Shown here: positions 13,386 to 35,980 of the stretch, one piece after another
How the letters are laid out: the number at the start of each line of letters is the position of its first letter
How positions within the stretch are numbered: position 1 is the stretch's first letter
NCBI GenBank assembly: GCA_030674155.1
Contig: CM060316.1
Location: 82,377,260-82,441,259, forward strand
Reading direction: 5' to 3'
Length of the DNA: 64,000 nucleotides
DNA from: Stramonita haemastoma
Lineage: Eukaryota > Mollusca > Gastropoda > Neogastropoda > Muricidae
Notes under the pieces: model-generated
The model's database searches: none
Seen by the model: only the letters and a program-made list of their open reading frames with translations
Told to the model about the DNA's origin: nothing
Program-made: the position numbers and the translations under genes

Positions 13386-13609
13386 GAAACATCTCCCAAG
13401 ACTTACAGATGGATTTTTTTTACATGTGAAATTTATCAGCATGGTTCATTTTCCTTGTTTTAAACAGAAGTCATTAGTGCCAATTTTTGCTTCTTCTCTT
13501 CATCTTTTTTCCCCCTTCTTTTTTTCTCTTTTTTTTTTTTTTTTTAGATTTGAAAGGAATATTGGTTCCAAAGCAAAAAAAAAAAAAAAAAACCACCTAT
13601 TAGGAGGGG

Positions 13610-13615
13610 AAAAAA
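13610..13615 (-). terminator. Pol III T-run terminator of tRNA-Lys
   Basis: Six consecutive T on the minus strand, four bases after the mature 3' end, as expected for RNA polymerase III termination. Confidence 0.75.
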
Positions 13616-13618
13616 CAT

Positions 13619-13691
13619 CGCCCAATAAGGGACTCGAACCCTTGACCCTCAGATTAAAAGTCTGATGCTCTACCGACTGAGCTAACCGGGC
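13619..13691 (-). tRNA. trnK-UUU: tRNA-Lys (UUU)
   Basis: The minus strand folds into a full 73-nt cloverleaf. The acceptor GCCCGGT pairs with ATTGGGC, with discriminator G. The D arm is GCTCAGTCGGTAGAGC. The anticodon arm is TCAGA-CTTTTAA-TCTGA with anticodon TTT. The T arm is AAGGG-TTCGAGT-CCCTT. Both internal Pol III promoter boxes are intact. A run of six T on the transcribed strand (13615-13610) gives a terminator just after the gene. No SINE body follows, unlike the other tRNA-like sequences in the window, so I read it as a genuine gene. Confidence 0.93.
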
Positions 13692-13919
13692 TTCGATAAG
13701 GAGGCAGAAAAGAAAAAGTATAATGCTTAAAATACAAGGACGATAACTGTGCATTCTCGAGTTGTGTATCCTGGACTTCTTTCCTAACTAAACAAATCAA
13801 TATTAAATTTCTTTGACTGCTTTTGATCATACATCTCTTCTTCTTCCCTTTCTTATCTGCCTTCTGTTTTTGGTGGGTTTTTTTGCCTTCATTAGGTCTA
13901 TTGTTAAGATTCTGTAGAC

Positions 13920-14189
13920 TTGGGGTTGTATGCTGGGCACGTTCGTATTTCCGTAACCCACCGAACACTAACATGATCGACAGGATTTAACATGCGTATT
14001 TGATCTTCTGCATGTATATATAACTATATACTCGAAGGAAATTAAGGCAGTGGCAGGTATGCACATGAAGTTGACGTGGGAGATCGGAAAAATCCCCACC
14101 CTTAGGCTTAATTCACCAGACGCGGCCGAGATTCGAACCCACGACTTCATGGGATTGAAGTCGAACGATCAGAACAACTCGGCTGTTGC

Positions 14190-14195
<6 letters not shown>
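13920..14195 (-). mobile_element. SINE-4 copy with tRNA-like head
   Basis: On the minus strand a tRNA-like head (AGCCGAGTTGTTCTGATCG, B box GGGTTCGAATC) is followed by a body with AAGTCAACTTCATGTG-like text and an end at GGTTACGGAAATACG. It shares CGTAACCCACCGAACA and the TGATCTTCTGCAT block with 39376-40010. Confidence 0.6.
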
Positions 14196-14232
<37 letters not shown>

Positions 14233-14306
14233 TATATATATATGTACACACACACACACACACACACACACACCACACACGCACCACACGCACGCACGCA
14301 CGCATA

Positions 14307-14338
<32 letters not shown>

Positions 14339-14349
14339 CTATATATATC

Positions 14350-14393
<44 letters not shown>

Positions 14394-14471
14394 CGTGTGT
14401 TTATCATTATTTTACTTTTACCTCGACTGTGTGTGTTTGGAGGGAGCAGTGCCCAGCAGAACTGTGGGTTA

Positions 14472-14518
<47 letters not shown>

Positions 14519-14520
14519 TT
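14190..14520. repeat. Compound microsatellite (TC)n(TA)n(CA)n(TA)n(TG)n(TA)n
   Basis: A chain of dinucleotide arrays, 14191-14410 and 14474-14510. Frames across it are artefacts. Confidence 0.95.
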
Positions 14521-14554
14521 TATTTATATATTGCTTGGTCACTCGCACCTTGTC

Positions 14555-14655
14555 TCTATCCTGCGGACGAGACTATAAACTGAGGTCCCGTGTGCAAACG
14601 CATGCAGAACATCTTGCATGCATGCAGAACATCTTATGCTCAAATAAAACCCGTC
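14555..14655 (+). mobile_element. SINE-1 fragment
   Basis: Starts at CGGACGAGACTATAAACTGA and ends within ACATCTTATGC. It contains a short direct duplication of CATGCAGAACATCTT. Confidence 0.7.
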
Positions 14656-14932
14656 AAGGAGATTTTTCTCCTGGAGTTAACATCAGTGCCGACTCCACTC
14701 TCCCCAAACAGTCCTTCGGATGAAACTATAAACCAAGGCCCCGTGTGCGAACGCAGGAAGAACATCTTGCGCACACATTAAAACCCGTTCCGTTTTTCAG
14801 AAAGAGGCCATTATGTGCCAGTGGGAACAGTTGACAAAATTTACAAAACTGCATACACACGGGAGCTGGATGTAAAATAGCACAGAAGTGTTTATTCCCT
14901 TATCCTCGAAATACAAGATTGAAAAAAAAAAA
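14656..14932 (+). mobile_element. SINE-1 copy joined to the preceding fragment
   Basis: Begins in the post-head segment (GGAGATTTTTCTCCTGGAG), runs through the body and ends in AAATACAAGATTG plus a poly-A run. Confidence 0.85.
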
Positions 14933-15044
14933 AAATTGACTTTGGTGTGGCTGCAGCTGTTTCCATGGTTTTTGCCTTAGCTTTGGAGGGGTTTTTTGTT
15001 TTGTTTTTTGTCTTTTGTTTGTTTTCTGTTCCTCAGCTAGAGCT

Positions 15045-15412
15045 CCCAGGTTCACCAAAATGGTGAAATTTTGCATAAGTATTTGTGACCGTTTTTATCC
15101 ACCAGTAAGGTAGCAGCATTCCAACATTGGGGATGGTATTTAAACACAATACCTGTGTGCGTGCGTTTTTAGAATTTTGTCATCCTTCCTACCCAAACTA
15201 GTTGACCCACTCTTCCAAAAGGCAGAATGGGTTTTTAATTAATGTCAGCACAATATGTTTTCATGCATTTACACACTGACCTCGATTCTTAGTCTCAACT
15301 GAAGGACCTTTTGGTTGGGGGAGTCAGCACTGAATGGGTGCTTCAGTGGGACTTAATCCTAGGCCCTTAGATCACAAGCACAACACTTTAACCACTTGGC
15401 TATCCTTCTCTA
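15045..15412 (-). mobile_element. Old SINE related to SINE-1, near full length
   Basis: On the minus strand a degraded tRNA-like head (AGCCAAGTGGTTAAAGTG) near 15408 is followed by the body and an end block GGTGAACCTGGGAGCTCTAG. This defines the older subfamily also seen at 9862-10168 and 17281-17622. Confidence 0.65.
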
Positions 15413-15606
15413 GTAGATCCAAGTCTAGGCCATTGATTTTTTTTCTCAACTTCTCTTGCCTGTCCTTGCACTGTAAGTGTATGGCAATGTTTGGGTTATT
15501 ATCTAGGTAAGACAGACCATTTGGCTGGACATCCCTTGCATCCTTTCAATAGGATTCCCCAAACATAAGGCACAAAGATTTGGTAGGTGTTTACTTTCTC
15601 CTATTC

Positions 15607-15617
15607 ATTTATGTGTG

Positions 15618-15665
<48 letters not shown>
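15607..15665. repeat. (TG)n microsatellite
   Basis: Almost uninterrupted TG dinucleotides. Confidence 0.95.
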
Positions 15666-15669
15666 AACA

Positions 15670-16790
15670 TATATTGTAAAGCATATTTTCTTTCTCTTTT
15701 TATCGTTGTCTTTCGATGGCAGCTTAAAAAGGCCACAGGGATATCAAATATTCTTGTGAAACTCAGAAAGTGATCGACACTTTTACATCCTGCACAGTGT
15801 CTGGCTGTGAGGCAGGCCCTACTACATCAGGTGCAACTTGTATTTCAGACCTTCAGCTCCTGCAGCACTTTGGTGCCTGTGCAGGCCTCGTTATCGATGC
15901 TTCAACAGAATTGTAGGGCCTACTATTTTTAGGGTGGCCCAAGACGCTGAAGTGGGATGACCACCTTCAGTTCACTGTCCCTGTATTGGAGTACTTCCGC
16001 TGGGACTCTAATATAACCTCAACAGCTTTTATCACCACCAAGGAGCTTTGACAAAGGCTCATCCAGGAGCTGAAACTGGTCAGGTCAAAGGCATGGCTCT
16101 TACTCAGAAATGCCAAAAATGCTGTCAGTGAAAGACAATATTTTCTTCTTTTTTTTTCTTAAATAGGATGTTAGATAAATCATTTCAAACTGATTAGGCT
16201 AAGTTGTAGGCTAAGAGGTTACCTGCACTTGTTTTCTCCACTTCTTTTTCCTTATTATCTTGACAAGTATTTTTATTTTATGCCTAGTTATTGGGTTAAT
16301 ATTTCCATCCAAGGAGAGAACCAGACTTAGTGTGTGTGTGATTTAGAGGTATAGAAATGGGAAGAAGAAGCTGTATGAAATTAACTGCAGCATAGTGACT
16401 GTAACCAAAATCTGAAATCTAATCAAAAGTTGGAATTTTCTTCATAACAGAAAATTATCTTTTCTCTGACAAATTCATTATCAAATATTTCCTTAAAACA
16501 GGCTTTAACTCACTCCATGCTGACTGATTTTTACAATGCCTATCTCGGTATACTGGCTGTTTGTGCTGGTTAGCAAAAAATTCATAACTTAAAAGATGCT
16601 CAACACAAGTACATGAAATTTTCAGGTTTTATTGTTGACATGTAGGTAGAAGTTGAAAGTCAGTTGCCCAATTGTACAAAAGTTGACATCATTGAGCAAA
16701 AAAAAATCTGAAGGCCAAATCCTGCCATTGCATGGTTTGTAGGCAAGTGTAGTTCACAAAACCACTGCCATATCAGTGGATCATGGGGAG
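15670..16790. other. No gene recognised
   Basis: Mixed sequence with stops in every frame. The part at 15710-16110 is GC-richer and might be a decayed repeat, but I cannot assign it. Confidence 0.4.
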
Positions 16791-16798
16791 TGAGTTAG

Positions 16799-16953
16799 TT
16801 AACCCTTTTGCTGCTTTCATATTTTGCACAGGCACATGCTGGACAAAACAGAGAGTGCGTTGAATCATGACAAACAGTGATCGTCAACTGAGCATTGCTG
16901 ACGACGGTTTCTATGATGAACACTGTTCGTCAACAGTGCAGTAAAGAGGTTAA
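16799..16953. mobile_element. TTAA-flanked MITE, short form
   Basis: TTAA at 16799-16802 and 16950-16953 bound a 147-base element with imperfect terminal inverted repeats (CCCTTTTGCTGC against CCTCTTTACTGC). It matches the two ends of the larger element at 41787-43263, as expected for an internal-deletion derivative. TTAA target sites are characteristic of piggyBac-type transposons. Confidence 0.65.
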
Positions 16954-17280
16954 TAAAACTGGTAGACTTTTAAGTGCATGGAAGACCTGGCTGAGAATGT
17001 AAGTATCTGTCTCTCTGTTGGATGACAGTAATACAATGAGAGAAATATAGAAACCCAATCATTCCTAAAGATTCTATACCTTCACTATTTTCATAAAGAT
17101 CACTTATGCTTTGAATTTTTAAAAAATCTTATCTGGATAATCAAAAAAAGAAAGAGAACTCAAGAAAAAAAGGAAATTTTTACAAGGCATTGTGCCTATC
17201 AGTACAATGTGCTGATCTTCAACATTATTGATGTTATAGCCACTAGTTCTAAATATCAAAGGATCAAGAAGTAAAAGCTT

Positions 17281-17622
17281 AGTGGTTAGAGTGTTGCACA
17301 CATGATCATGGCAACCTGGAATTAAACACTCACAGAGACACTTGCTTTAAATTAGGGGATTTTACCCTGGCATCAACATCAGCATGGACTGCACTCTCCC
17401 AGAAGTCCTTCAAAAGAAACAATAAACAACACTGAGGCCCCATGTGCAAATGCATACAGAACATCTTGTGCACACATCAAAAACCTTTTCTACTTTTTGG
17501 AAGAGCAGGCCATTTCATGCCAGTAGAAATAGATGACAATTTTTTGTTTAAAAATGCATGCACACATGCAAAATCACACCATTTATAAACCTTGGAAATC
17601 TAGCAGAGAAACTGCTCCCCCC
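17281..17622 (+). mobile_element. Old SINE copy, near full length
   Basis: A degraded head (AGTGGTTAGAGTGTTGCA) at 17281 is followed by the SINE-1-like body (GAGGCCCCATGTGCAAATGC) and the older subfamily end (TGCAAAATCACACCATTTA). Confidence 0.75.
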
Positions 17623-17639
17623 CCCCCCCCCCCAATTTC

Positions 17640-19940
17640 ATTATGAAAAACATGTACACCTTTACAATACAAACTACTGCACTTTATTCAACTAACATGT
17701 ATGGTACAAAGAGAGAAAGAGACAACAACCAACTCACACATTCTCACAGTTCTAAAATATTCTTCAAGCTAAAACAAAGAGATTTTTTTACCACATAATT
17801 TTATTGTTATACTTAAGTACACTCCAACACGCAAAAAAAAAGACAACTATTCAAATAAAAACAAAAGTAAATGAAAATTCAAGGAAAAAGACAAGGAAAA
17901 AAGGGACAATATTTTTTTTAAAAATCATAAAATGGAGCAGTAACTAAGACTATTTACAGATGCTTTATATGTACATCACAAAGATTTATCAGCTGGGTAG
18001 TCTTCCAAAACAGAATTGTGTAACTTTCAAGTCTTCATTTTCTTCGAAAGAGCATATGGTGAAAAAAAACAACAACAACCCAGTATTAAAAAAAAAAGAA
18101 AAAGAAACCTCCCAAAATATATGCTGCCAGAACATATCAAAAGTTACAAAATGGTGACCAAATGCTAAGCAAAACCAACATGATATGCTTTCTTATGTCC
18201 TTATTTTCCACAAGCCTACTTAGGCAAGGTAATTGGCATCAAAACTAGAAAAACATTCAAAAAGTTAAAACTGAAAACCCACCCTGAAACAATTTTTTTA
18301 AAAAAAGAAAAAAGGTCACGACCTTTTCACATCAAAAACATTCCTGACCGACAAAGCCATTCTTGACCCATGACAGAGATTTAGGATCAAAATATGTACA
18401 TCATACAACTTTGGTTTCTATCAGCCTTTGTGAATGAGCAGTAAATTGCAAAAACAGCTCAAGCAGAGTTCCTCAAAAGGATTACATAAAAAAGAGAGTG
18501 AAGTATTCCTCTCTCTTCTTTCTTAGTTTCTATTTTCTTCAAAACATCATTTGCTGAATCCAGTGACAGCATCTAATACTTGTTTCTCCTCTCTGTTGAT
18601 TTATATTTCTTTAAAAAAAAAATCCCCCCCCCTCCCCAAACAAACACAGCCAAGACAGCATGTGTATCAAGCTTTGGTAGCTTATAGCATTGTTGAAAGC
18701 ACTGTCCTTTACCTGGAGCATTCAGACAGGTATCATGCTCCTGACATAATCATAGCTGCCAACCATCCCTTTTTTCCTCCAGAATTTTTCTGTTTCTTTC
18801 CTAGCCGTAATTCCAGTGTATTAAAGAATATTATCTGGTTTCTGAAGTTTAGCAGAAAAAAAGCCCACGTAAATTTAGTAGAATCTCAATGTGCACGCTG
18901 GTTTCCAACGCCAACGACCAAGGTGTTGAAAAAATGGTTAAACACAAAACTGGATAGGTGCCCTAGTTTCTTCTTAAATTCATACAAGGAGTTTCCATAC
19001 ACTGATCAGTTTCAAAGTTGTGTGTGCTGGGCCTGACCTGTCAGGCATTTAACGGCAGCACAGCACATTTTCACTCATACAACAGCCAACAATAGTTGCT
19101 GTTTGAGCATTGACGAAGGAGAAAAAGAAACCATCATCACATTTTTGAAGTCAGAATACAGCTGCCTTACTGGTGGGCAAAAGATTCACCACTGGTAAAC
19201 CTTAGAGCTCTTGCCGAGTATCAGAAGAAGAAAAAAGGAAGAAAAGAAACCATCATAATGAATGAGAACAGCAGAACTGCTCTGTCATTATCTTTAATAA
19301 TACACATAGTCCAGTGGAATTTTAAAATTGTGTAAGATCCATGCAGACAGTAAAATAAAAATGTATTCTCTTCACAGTAATATGATCAAAACAAAAACAG
19401 CAACAAAAGTATTCACCTAAGCTTGAATCATTATCAGCACTCTATACTTTGCATGAAAATTCTCCTCATAAAAATATGATTTGAAGATAAAAATAACAGC
19501 AAGAAAAATAGACAAACAAACAAACCCCACCTGAACCTGGCTATTGTTGCACACTTCAATCTGCATCAACACACCCTATACCCCCACCCTATACCCATAC
19601 CATCACTATTATTTACAAAGACTTGCAACACAAAAACAAATAAAGAAAGAATTTAACCCATAAAAAAATGAAAAGCTGCATATTGCATTAAATTTATCAA
19701 TGCACATTTACTCGTTCACCTCCACACATTCTCTCACAAAAAACAGACTTCAAAGTCCATATTTTATCGGGTATCATGACACAGCAAACATCACCTCGAA
19801 CTATTCGTGTAGGACTACCTTAATTCATAACAGACATATGTGTCATTACACATTATATTACTTATTGTTTGTTCACTTTGACATGCTATATTTATATCAC
19901 ATCACTGCTTAGAGGTTTAGTCATTAAAATTGGCAAGGCA
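17640..19940 (-). other. Probable 3' UTR / downstream region of the minus-strand UBE2D
   Basis: AT-rich sequence of low repeat content directly after the stop codon, with no convincing coding frame. An AATAAA (minus strand) sits at 17688-17683, followed by a G/T-rich stretch, and would suit polyadenylation near 17660; other signals could be used instead. Long 3' UTRs are common in this family. Repeat fragments lie at 19025-19240. Extent is inferred and needs transcript data. Confidence 0.35.
19025..19240 (+). repeat. Two repeat fragments, one shared with 45430-45545
   Basis: 19025-19130 matches 45430-45545 (CCTGAC..GTCAGGC, TTTTCACTCATA, CAACAATAGTTGCTG) and both end in GAA-rich tails. 19165-19215 is the closing block of the older SINE family. 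Confidence 0.6.
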
Positions 19941-30791
<10,851 letters not shown>

Positions 30792-30931
30792 TTTTGATAT
30801 TTCTCTTTCTTTTTTTCCTGTTGAAGACGCGTTTAGAACGATCAAGCACAGTTCTCAGTTGCAGTCTGGCTTCTTTCCATAGGGCCTAGGCCTAAGTCGC
30901 CTTTTTCTAGACTTACGTTGCGAGATCCGGC

Positions 30932-30937
30932 CACGTG
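30932..30937 (-). promoter_or_regulatory. CACGTG E-box upstream of the minus-strand UBE2D
   Basis: A perfect CACGTG within GGCCACGTGACC, about 140 bases upstream of the start codon in the likely promoter. This is the core recognised by USF/Myc/MITF-type bHLH proteins. Function is inferred from motif and position only. Confidence 0.35.
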
Positions 30938-30959
30938 ACCCACGAGTGACTCAGACATG

Positions 30960-31600
30960 TATTTCAAGCAATGATTTTATCATAACATAGGCCAATGAAT
31001 TCCCTCTTTGCTCCAGGCCTAGGTGTAGCCTAGGCTGTTGTGCAATGCTGACGTGATTATTTGGTCAGGGTTTAAAATGGTTTATTTTCTTGTCATTCTG
31101 TACCAGTCTTCACATACGCAAGTGTGTGGTCAATGACAGGAATAGTATAGGCACTGTAGGCCTATAGGCTTAGCCTAACAACAACCCGAAGCCCTGTACA
31201 GCCAGAGGAATTTCTTTGCTCACGAAAAGCACAGTAACGACGCACGAAGCTACAAGGGCCCAAACACTTGCGAGCAGGGAGTCTTCCCAGAATTTTATTG
31301 TCTTCTGAGAAAGAATAGACATTTGGATGCCAAATAATGAATCGTAAAAATGATATCAGACACTTGCGCTTTCTGAACATTTCTAAGATGCAGAAGCCAA
31401 ATATATGATTTTGAAAAAAATAAAGTGCCCTGTTGCAGATTATTGAAAGGTCAGCTTCACTTCTTTTTTTTAAGTTGTCCTGATTTTGTTTTCAACGTTA
31501 CCAAAACGTCTCTTAGTGAATCCCATTTCTCCCTGTCTCACTGAATCTATCTACCTATCTATCCCTTGGTCTGGCGACCGCGGGGGCACCCATGAAGAAT
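30960..31600. other. Region upstream of the minus-strand UBE2D, no exon recognised
   Basis: Repeat-poor and likely to contain promoter-proximal sequence. The short frames have no family features. Confidence 0.4.
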
Positions 31601-31604
31601 CTAG

Positions 31605-31607
<3 letters not shown>

Positions 31608-31660
<53 letters not shown>
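31608..31660. repeat. (CT)n microsatellite
   Basis: About 26 CT units, directly before a SINE-1 copy. Confidence 0.95.
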
Positions 31661-31661
<1 letters not shown>

Positions 31662-31890
31662 GACTCCTTCGGATGAGACTATAAACCGAGGCCCCATGTG
31701 CGATCGCACGCAGTACATCTTGCGCACACGTTAAATCCTGTTCCACTTTTCGTAAGAGTAGGCCATCGTGTTTCGGTTGGAACAGAAGACATTTACAATT
31801 CTGTATACACACGGAGACTGGATGTAAAAAAGCACATGAATGCTTATTCCATTATCCTCGATATAAAAGAATAAATGAATGAATGAATGA
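31661..31890 (+). mobile_element. SINE-1 copy, 5'-truncated
   Basis: Begins TGACTCCTTCGGATGAGACT, contains the entire downstream body and ends in GAATGAATGAATGAATT. Confidence 0.88.
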
Positions 31891-32119
31891 ATTAATATTT
31901 TACCTTCATCTATCTCATAGCCTGTCACTATGACTGCTTTTTTTTTATCCTCTCTTGTTTGTGTTCACATTACATTTCTTAAGACTTTTTTTTTTTGTAA
32001 ACTCCTTTATCTGTGTTGCACATTCCTGCTGATTGACTACACTACTGTAAAACTGTAAATACAGTATAAATAAATGATTTTACTTCTTGTGCCCCCCCCC
32101 TCCCGTTTTTGTTGTCTTT

Positions 32120-34175
32120 ATAGGTGTGTCTTATTGGCCAACAACATCAAAGAAGTGCTAACGACAGCAGCAGAAGAAACATTAGGAAGAAGCAGAACAA
32201 AGAAACAACCCTGGGTGACAAATGAGGTTCTTGACCTCTGCGACAAAAGAAGAGAACTTAAAAAACAAAAGTTCACAAGTCAAGAAGCTTACAAGAAGTA
32301 CATGGATAGCCACAGAGAAGTGAGGAGGAAGATGAGAGAAGCCAGGGAAGCGTTGATAGAAGAACAATGCAACAATATCGAAGCTGGAATGACCAAGGGA
32401 AACAGCAAAACAGCTTACGACACTTTGAAAGCACTAACGAAAACCACACAGCCTAAAGCATCTGTTATTGAAGACAAAGAAGGAAATCTTTTAACGGAAA
32501 ACAATGCCATCCTCCAACGCTGGACAGAATACTGTGAGGGATTGTACAACTACCCACTACGCCCAGATACCAACATAGTTTCTGACAAACCCCCTGAACA
32601 CCAAGATAAAGACCCACCAATACTAAGGTGTGAAGTAGATGCAGCTATTAAACAATTGAAGAAGGGGAAGTCTCCTGGAATCGATAACATCCCAGCTGAA
32701 CTCATAAAAAATGGAGGGAATGAAACAGCAAGGCGATTCACAGAACTTTGTCAGAAGATCCACGACACCAAAAAATGGCCAAAAGAATGGACACAGTCTC
32801 TTGTAATACCCCTGCCAAAGAAAGAAAACCTCAAGCAATGCCAGAACTACAGAACCATCAGTCTCATAAGGCATCCTAGCAAGATCATGCTGCAGGTAGT
32901 CCTCAACAGACTGAAAAACCAAGCGGAAAAACTCCTGGCAGAAGAACAAGCGGGCTTTAGACCAAAACGCAGCACACTGGAACAAATTTTCAATCTGAGA
33001 ATTCTGATAGAGAAGCATCTCCAACACCAAAAAGACTTGTACCACAATTTCATAGACTTCAAAAAGGCCTTTGACAGGGTATGGCATGACGGCCTCTGGC
33101 AAGTACTCAGGCACTTCAACATTGACAGCTGCCTAATTGAAGTCATCAAGGCTCTGTACGAGAACGCAAAAAGTGCAGTTTTCATGAACAATCACGTGGG
33201 CGAGTTCTTCAAGACCACGGTTGGGGTTCGCCAGGGCTGCCTTCTTTCACCTGTACTCTTCAACCTCTTCCTCGAAAACATCATGACAGAGACACTGCAA
33301 AACCACCACACTTCCATCTCCATTGGTGGAAGACCCCTTTGCAACCTCAGATTTGCAGATGACATTGACCTCATGGGCAGCAGCAAACAAGAACTGCAAA
33401 TCCTCACAGACAATTTAACAGATCGAGCGAGCGCATACGGCATGGAGGTCAGTACAGAGAAATCAAAGATCATGGTCAACAGCGCGAGTAATGACATCAC
33501 GGAAATAAAGATGAATGGAGAAATACTAGAAGAGGTGAGCCAATTCAAATACTTAGGCTCCATCCTAACAAAAGATGGCACATCAAACAATGAAGTGAAA
33601 GCTCGCATTGCAACAGCAACATCTGCTCTAGTCAGACTCGAGAGGATCATCAGAAGCAACAACATCAGCTTCTGCACCAAATACCACCTTTACAAATCCC
33701 TCGTGATATCTATCCTCCTATATGGCTGTGAATCATGGACTCTGACAGCAGAGTTAGAGAGAAGAATCCAAGCATTCGAGAACAAGTGCCACAGAAGACT
33801 CCTCAAAATATCATACAAAGAACACAAGACCAATAACTATGTGAAAGAAGAAATCAAAAAGCGTGTGGGCCCCCAAGAGCCTTTGCTCTCCACCATAAAG
33901 AGGAGAAAGCTGATGTGGTTTGGTCACACCACAAGACACAACACCCTAGCAAAAACCATCCTGCAAGGAACAGTCGAGGGCAAGAGAAGAAGAGGCCGCC
34001 AAAAGAAATCATGGGTTGACAGCATCAAAGACTGGACCGCCCAACCCCTACAACACCTCCTACTAGCCACACAGGATCGTGAAGAATGGAAAAAGATCTC
34101 TGTTGCATCTTCTCTCATGTCCCCCCTACGTCCTTTGGGACATGGGACTGAGTGAGTGAGTGATAGGTGTGTCTT
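32120..34175 (+). mobile_element. LINE-A copy 1, 5'-truncated non-LTR retrotransposon with target-site duplication
   Basis: The insertion 32133-34162 is bounded by the perfect 13-base duplication ATAGGTGTGTCTT (32120-32132, 34163-34175). It lacks the endonuclease and begins in the linker before RT. The stop codon lies within the terminal GAGTGAGTGA repeat, so the 3' UTR is essentially only a tetranucleotide tail, a trait known in RTE-like LINEs. Clade is not settled by eye. Confidence 0.95.
32133..34155 (+). CDS. Reverse transcriptase domain of LINE-A copy 1 (open frame, N-terminus missing)
   Basis: An uninterrupted frame with all main RT blocks: GKSPGIDNIPAELI (32670), YRTISLIRHPSK (32848), AGFRPKRSTLEQIF (32950), FIDFKKAFDRVWHDGL (33050), VGVRQGCLLSPVLFN (33220), the catalytic FADDID (33350), and YLGSILTKDG (33550). 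The C-terminal region has GCESWTLTAELERRIQ, LMWFGHTTRHNTLAKTILQG and RRRGRQKKSWVDSIKDW. The frame is open further upstream to 32074, but those codons are host flank beyond the duplicated target. No endonuclease is encoded, so the copy could not move by itself. Confidence 0.9.
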
Positions 34176-34261
34176 GGGCAAATCGAACCTGGCGAAGTCC
34201 ATCCCTCTCCAAGTCGGATTTTTTGGGTTGGGTTTACTCCCCACATGTGGCAGGTAGTACT

Positions 34262-35545
34262 TGAGTGCACAATCAGCCTCATATGCCACCCAAGCAAGGT
34301 CATGTTGAAGATTATATTGAACAGACTGAAGCCACAAGCAGAGACCATCATTGCTGAAGGAACTAGCAGATTTCAGAGCAGGGCGTAGCACAAGTGAACA
34401 GATATTCAACCTGAAAATACTCTGTGAGTGGTACCTTCAACACCAACAAGACCTCTACCATGTATTTATTGATTTTAAGAAGGCATTCGACAGGGTGTGG
34501 TATGCAGCTTTGTGGGCAACCATGAATTTGTACAGCATCAATGCAAACCTGATCAGGGTCATCAAAGAGCTGCACAACAAAGCCACCAGTGCAGTGTACT
34601 ACAACAGCAACATTGGAGAGTGGTTACGAACAACAGTTGGTGTAAAGGCAGAGCTGCCTACTCTCACCCACTCTTTTCAACATCTTCCTTGAGAGAATCA
34701 TGGCTGATGCACTGGAACACCATAAAGAATCAGTCAGCATTGGTGGCAGAACGATTACAAACCTCCGCTTTGCAGATGACATTGACGGACTAGCAGGATC
34801 AGAACAAGAGCTTGTCAGCCTAACAGAGCATCTGAACAATGCCTCTAAAACATACAGCATGGAAATCAGTGCAGAGAGAAGACCAAACTGATGACCAATA
34901 CCGCCAAGGGCATCAGTACTGATATTAGGGTCAATGACCAAAAGCTGGAGACTGTTCAAAGCTTCAAGTACTTGGGAGCCGTTGTATCAGACGAGGGGTC
35001 CAAGCCAGAGGTAGGCCTAGTATGCAGGAATGCACAGACTTTTGACAGAACAGCACTGTCAAAACTGAACACCATCTGGAAAGATAAAAAGGTCTCACTC
35101 AACTCCAAGATCAGACTAATGCACTCCCTTGTCATATCCATATTCCTGTATGCCTGTGAATCCTGGACCCTGACTGCTGATTTGGAGAGAAGAGTACAGG
35201 TGGTAAGAACGAGATGCTTCGGGAGACTCCTTGGCATCTCCTACAGAGACCACATGAGCAACGAAGAGGTGCATAACAGAATCCAGCAAACCAAAACCCT
35301 TATCAATCGTAAAGAAGCGTAAACTCAAATGGTACGGGCATGTCACAAGATGAAAAGGACTTGCAAAAACAATACTGCTAGGCACTGTCCAAGGAGGAAG
35401 AAAAAGAGGCAGACCAAGGAAGAGATGGGAGGACAACATCAGCGAATGGACAGGCCTAGAACTCAACCAAATTTTGAGAAAGGCAGAAGAGAGAGAGAGA
35501 AATGGAGGGAACTGGTTGTCAAATCCTCATGGTTGCCAAACTAAG
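34262..35545 (+). mobile_element. LINE-B copy, RT and C-terminal region, frameshifted
   Basis: A diverged relative of LINE-A. Blocks: TISLICHPSKVMLKIILNRL (34269), FRAGRSTSEQIFNLKIL (34380), FIDFKKAFDRVWYAAL (34465), a damaged TTVGV...LPTLTHSF (34630), FADDIDGLAGS (34770), YLGAVVSDEG (34965), ACESWTLTADLERRVQ (35152), and the RPRKRWEDNISEWTG-like end (35400-35460). Several frameshifts break it into four frames. A (GATA)n repeat follows. Confidence 0.85.
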
Positions 35546-35745
35546 AGATAGATAGATAAGATAGATAGATAGATAGATAGATAGATAAAATAGATAAGAT
35601 AGATAGAATAGATATATAGATAGATAGATAATATATAGAGATGCATGGCATGATGCATGATCATACATACATACATACATACATACACATACATATCATC
35701 AGCATACATACATACATACATACATACATACATACATACAACCAC
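35546..35745. repeat. (GATA)n and (CATA)n microsatellites
   Basis: Interrupted GATA arrays at 35546-35640 and ATAC arrays at 35664-35740. Confidence 0.95.
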
Positions 35746-35980
35746 CAACCACCCCTCGCATCTTTTCTTTGTCTCCCCCACCCCCACTCCCAGTCTGTGT
35801 CTGTGTGGGTGACATGTACACATCCACTGCATCCACGCCAAGGACTCAGCATGATAAAATGTTGCCAGAGAGTGGATTGTGCAAGGTATGACGTCATTAC
35901 TAACTCAAGAGTGTTGGTGCATGTGCAACACTTTAGACATCAACCCTTTTCATAAATTGGCAAAATTCAACAGCAGTCTA

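Noticed and set aside
14100..14190. tRNA gene on the minus strand
   Set aside because: Only a tRNA-like head of a SINE; the cloverleaf does not close.
18551..19036. 161-residue frame on the plus strand
   Set aside because: Antisense to the probable UBE2D 3' UTR, mixed composition and no domain.
31162..31380. 72-residue minus-strand frame upstream of UBE2D
   Set aside because: No conserved features and no splice link to the E2 gene could be shown.
32623..33680. Minus-strand frames of 114-163 residues
   Set aside because: Antisense shadows of the LINE-A RT frame; the same shadows recur over copy 2.
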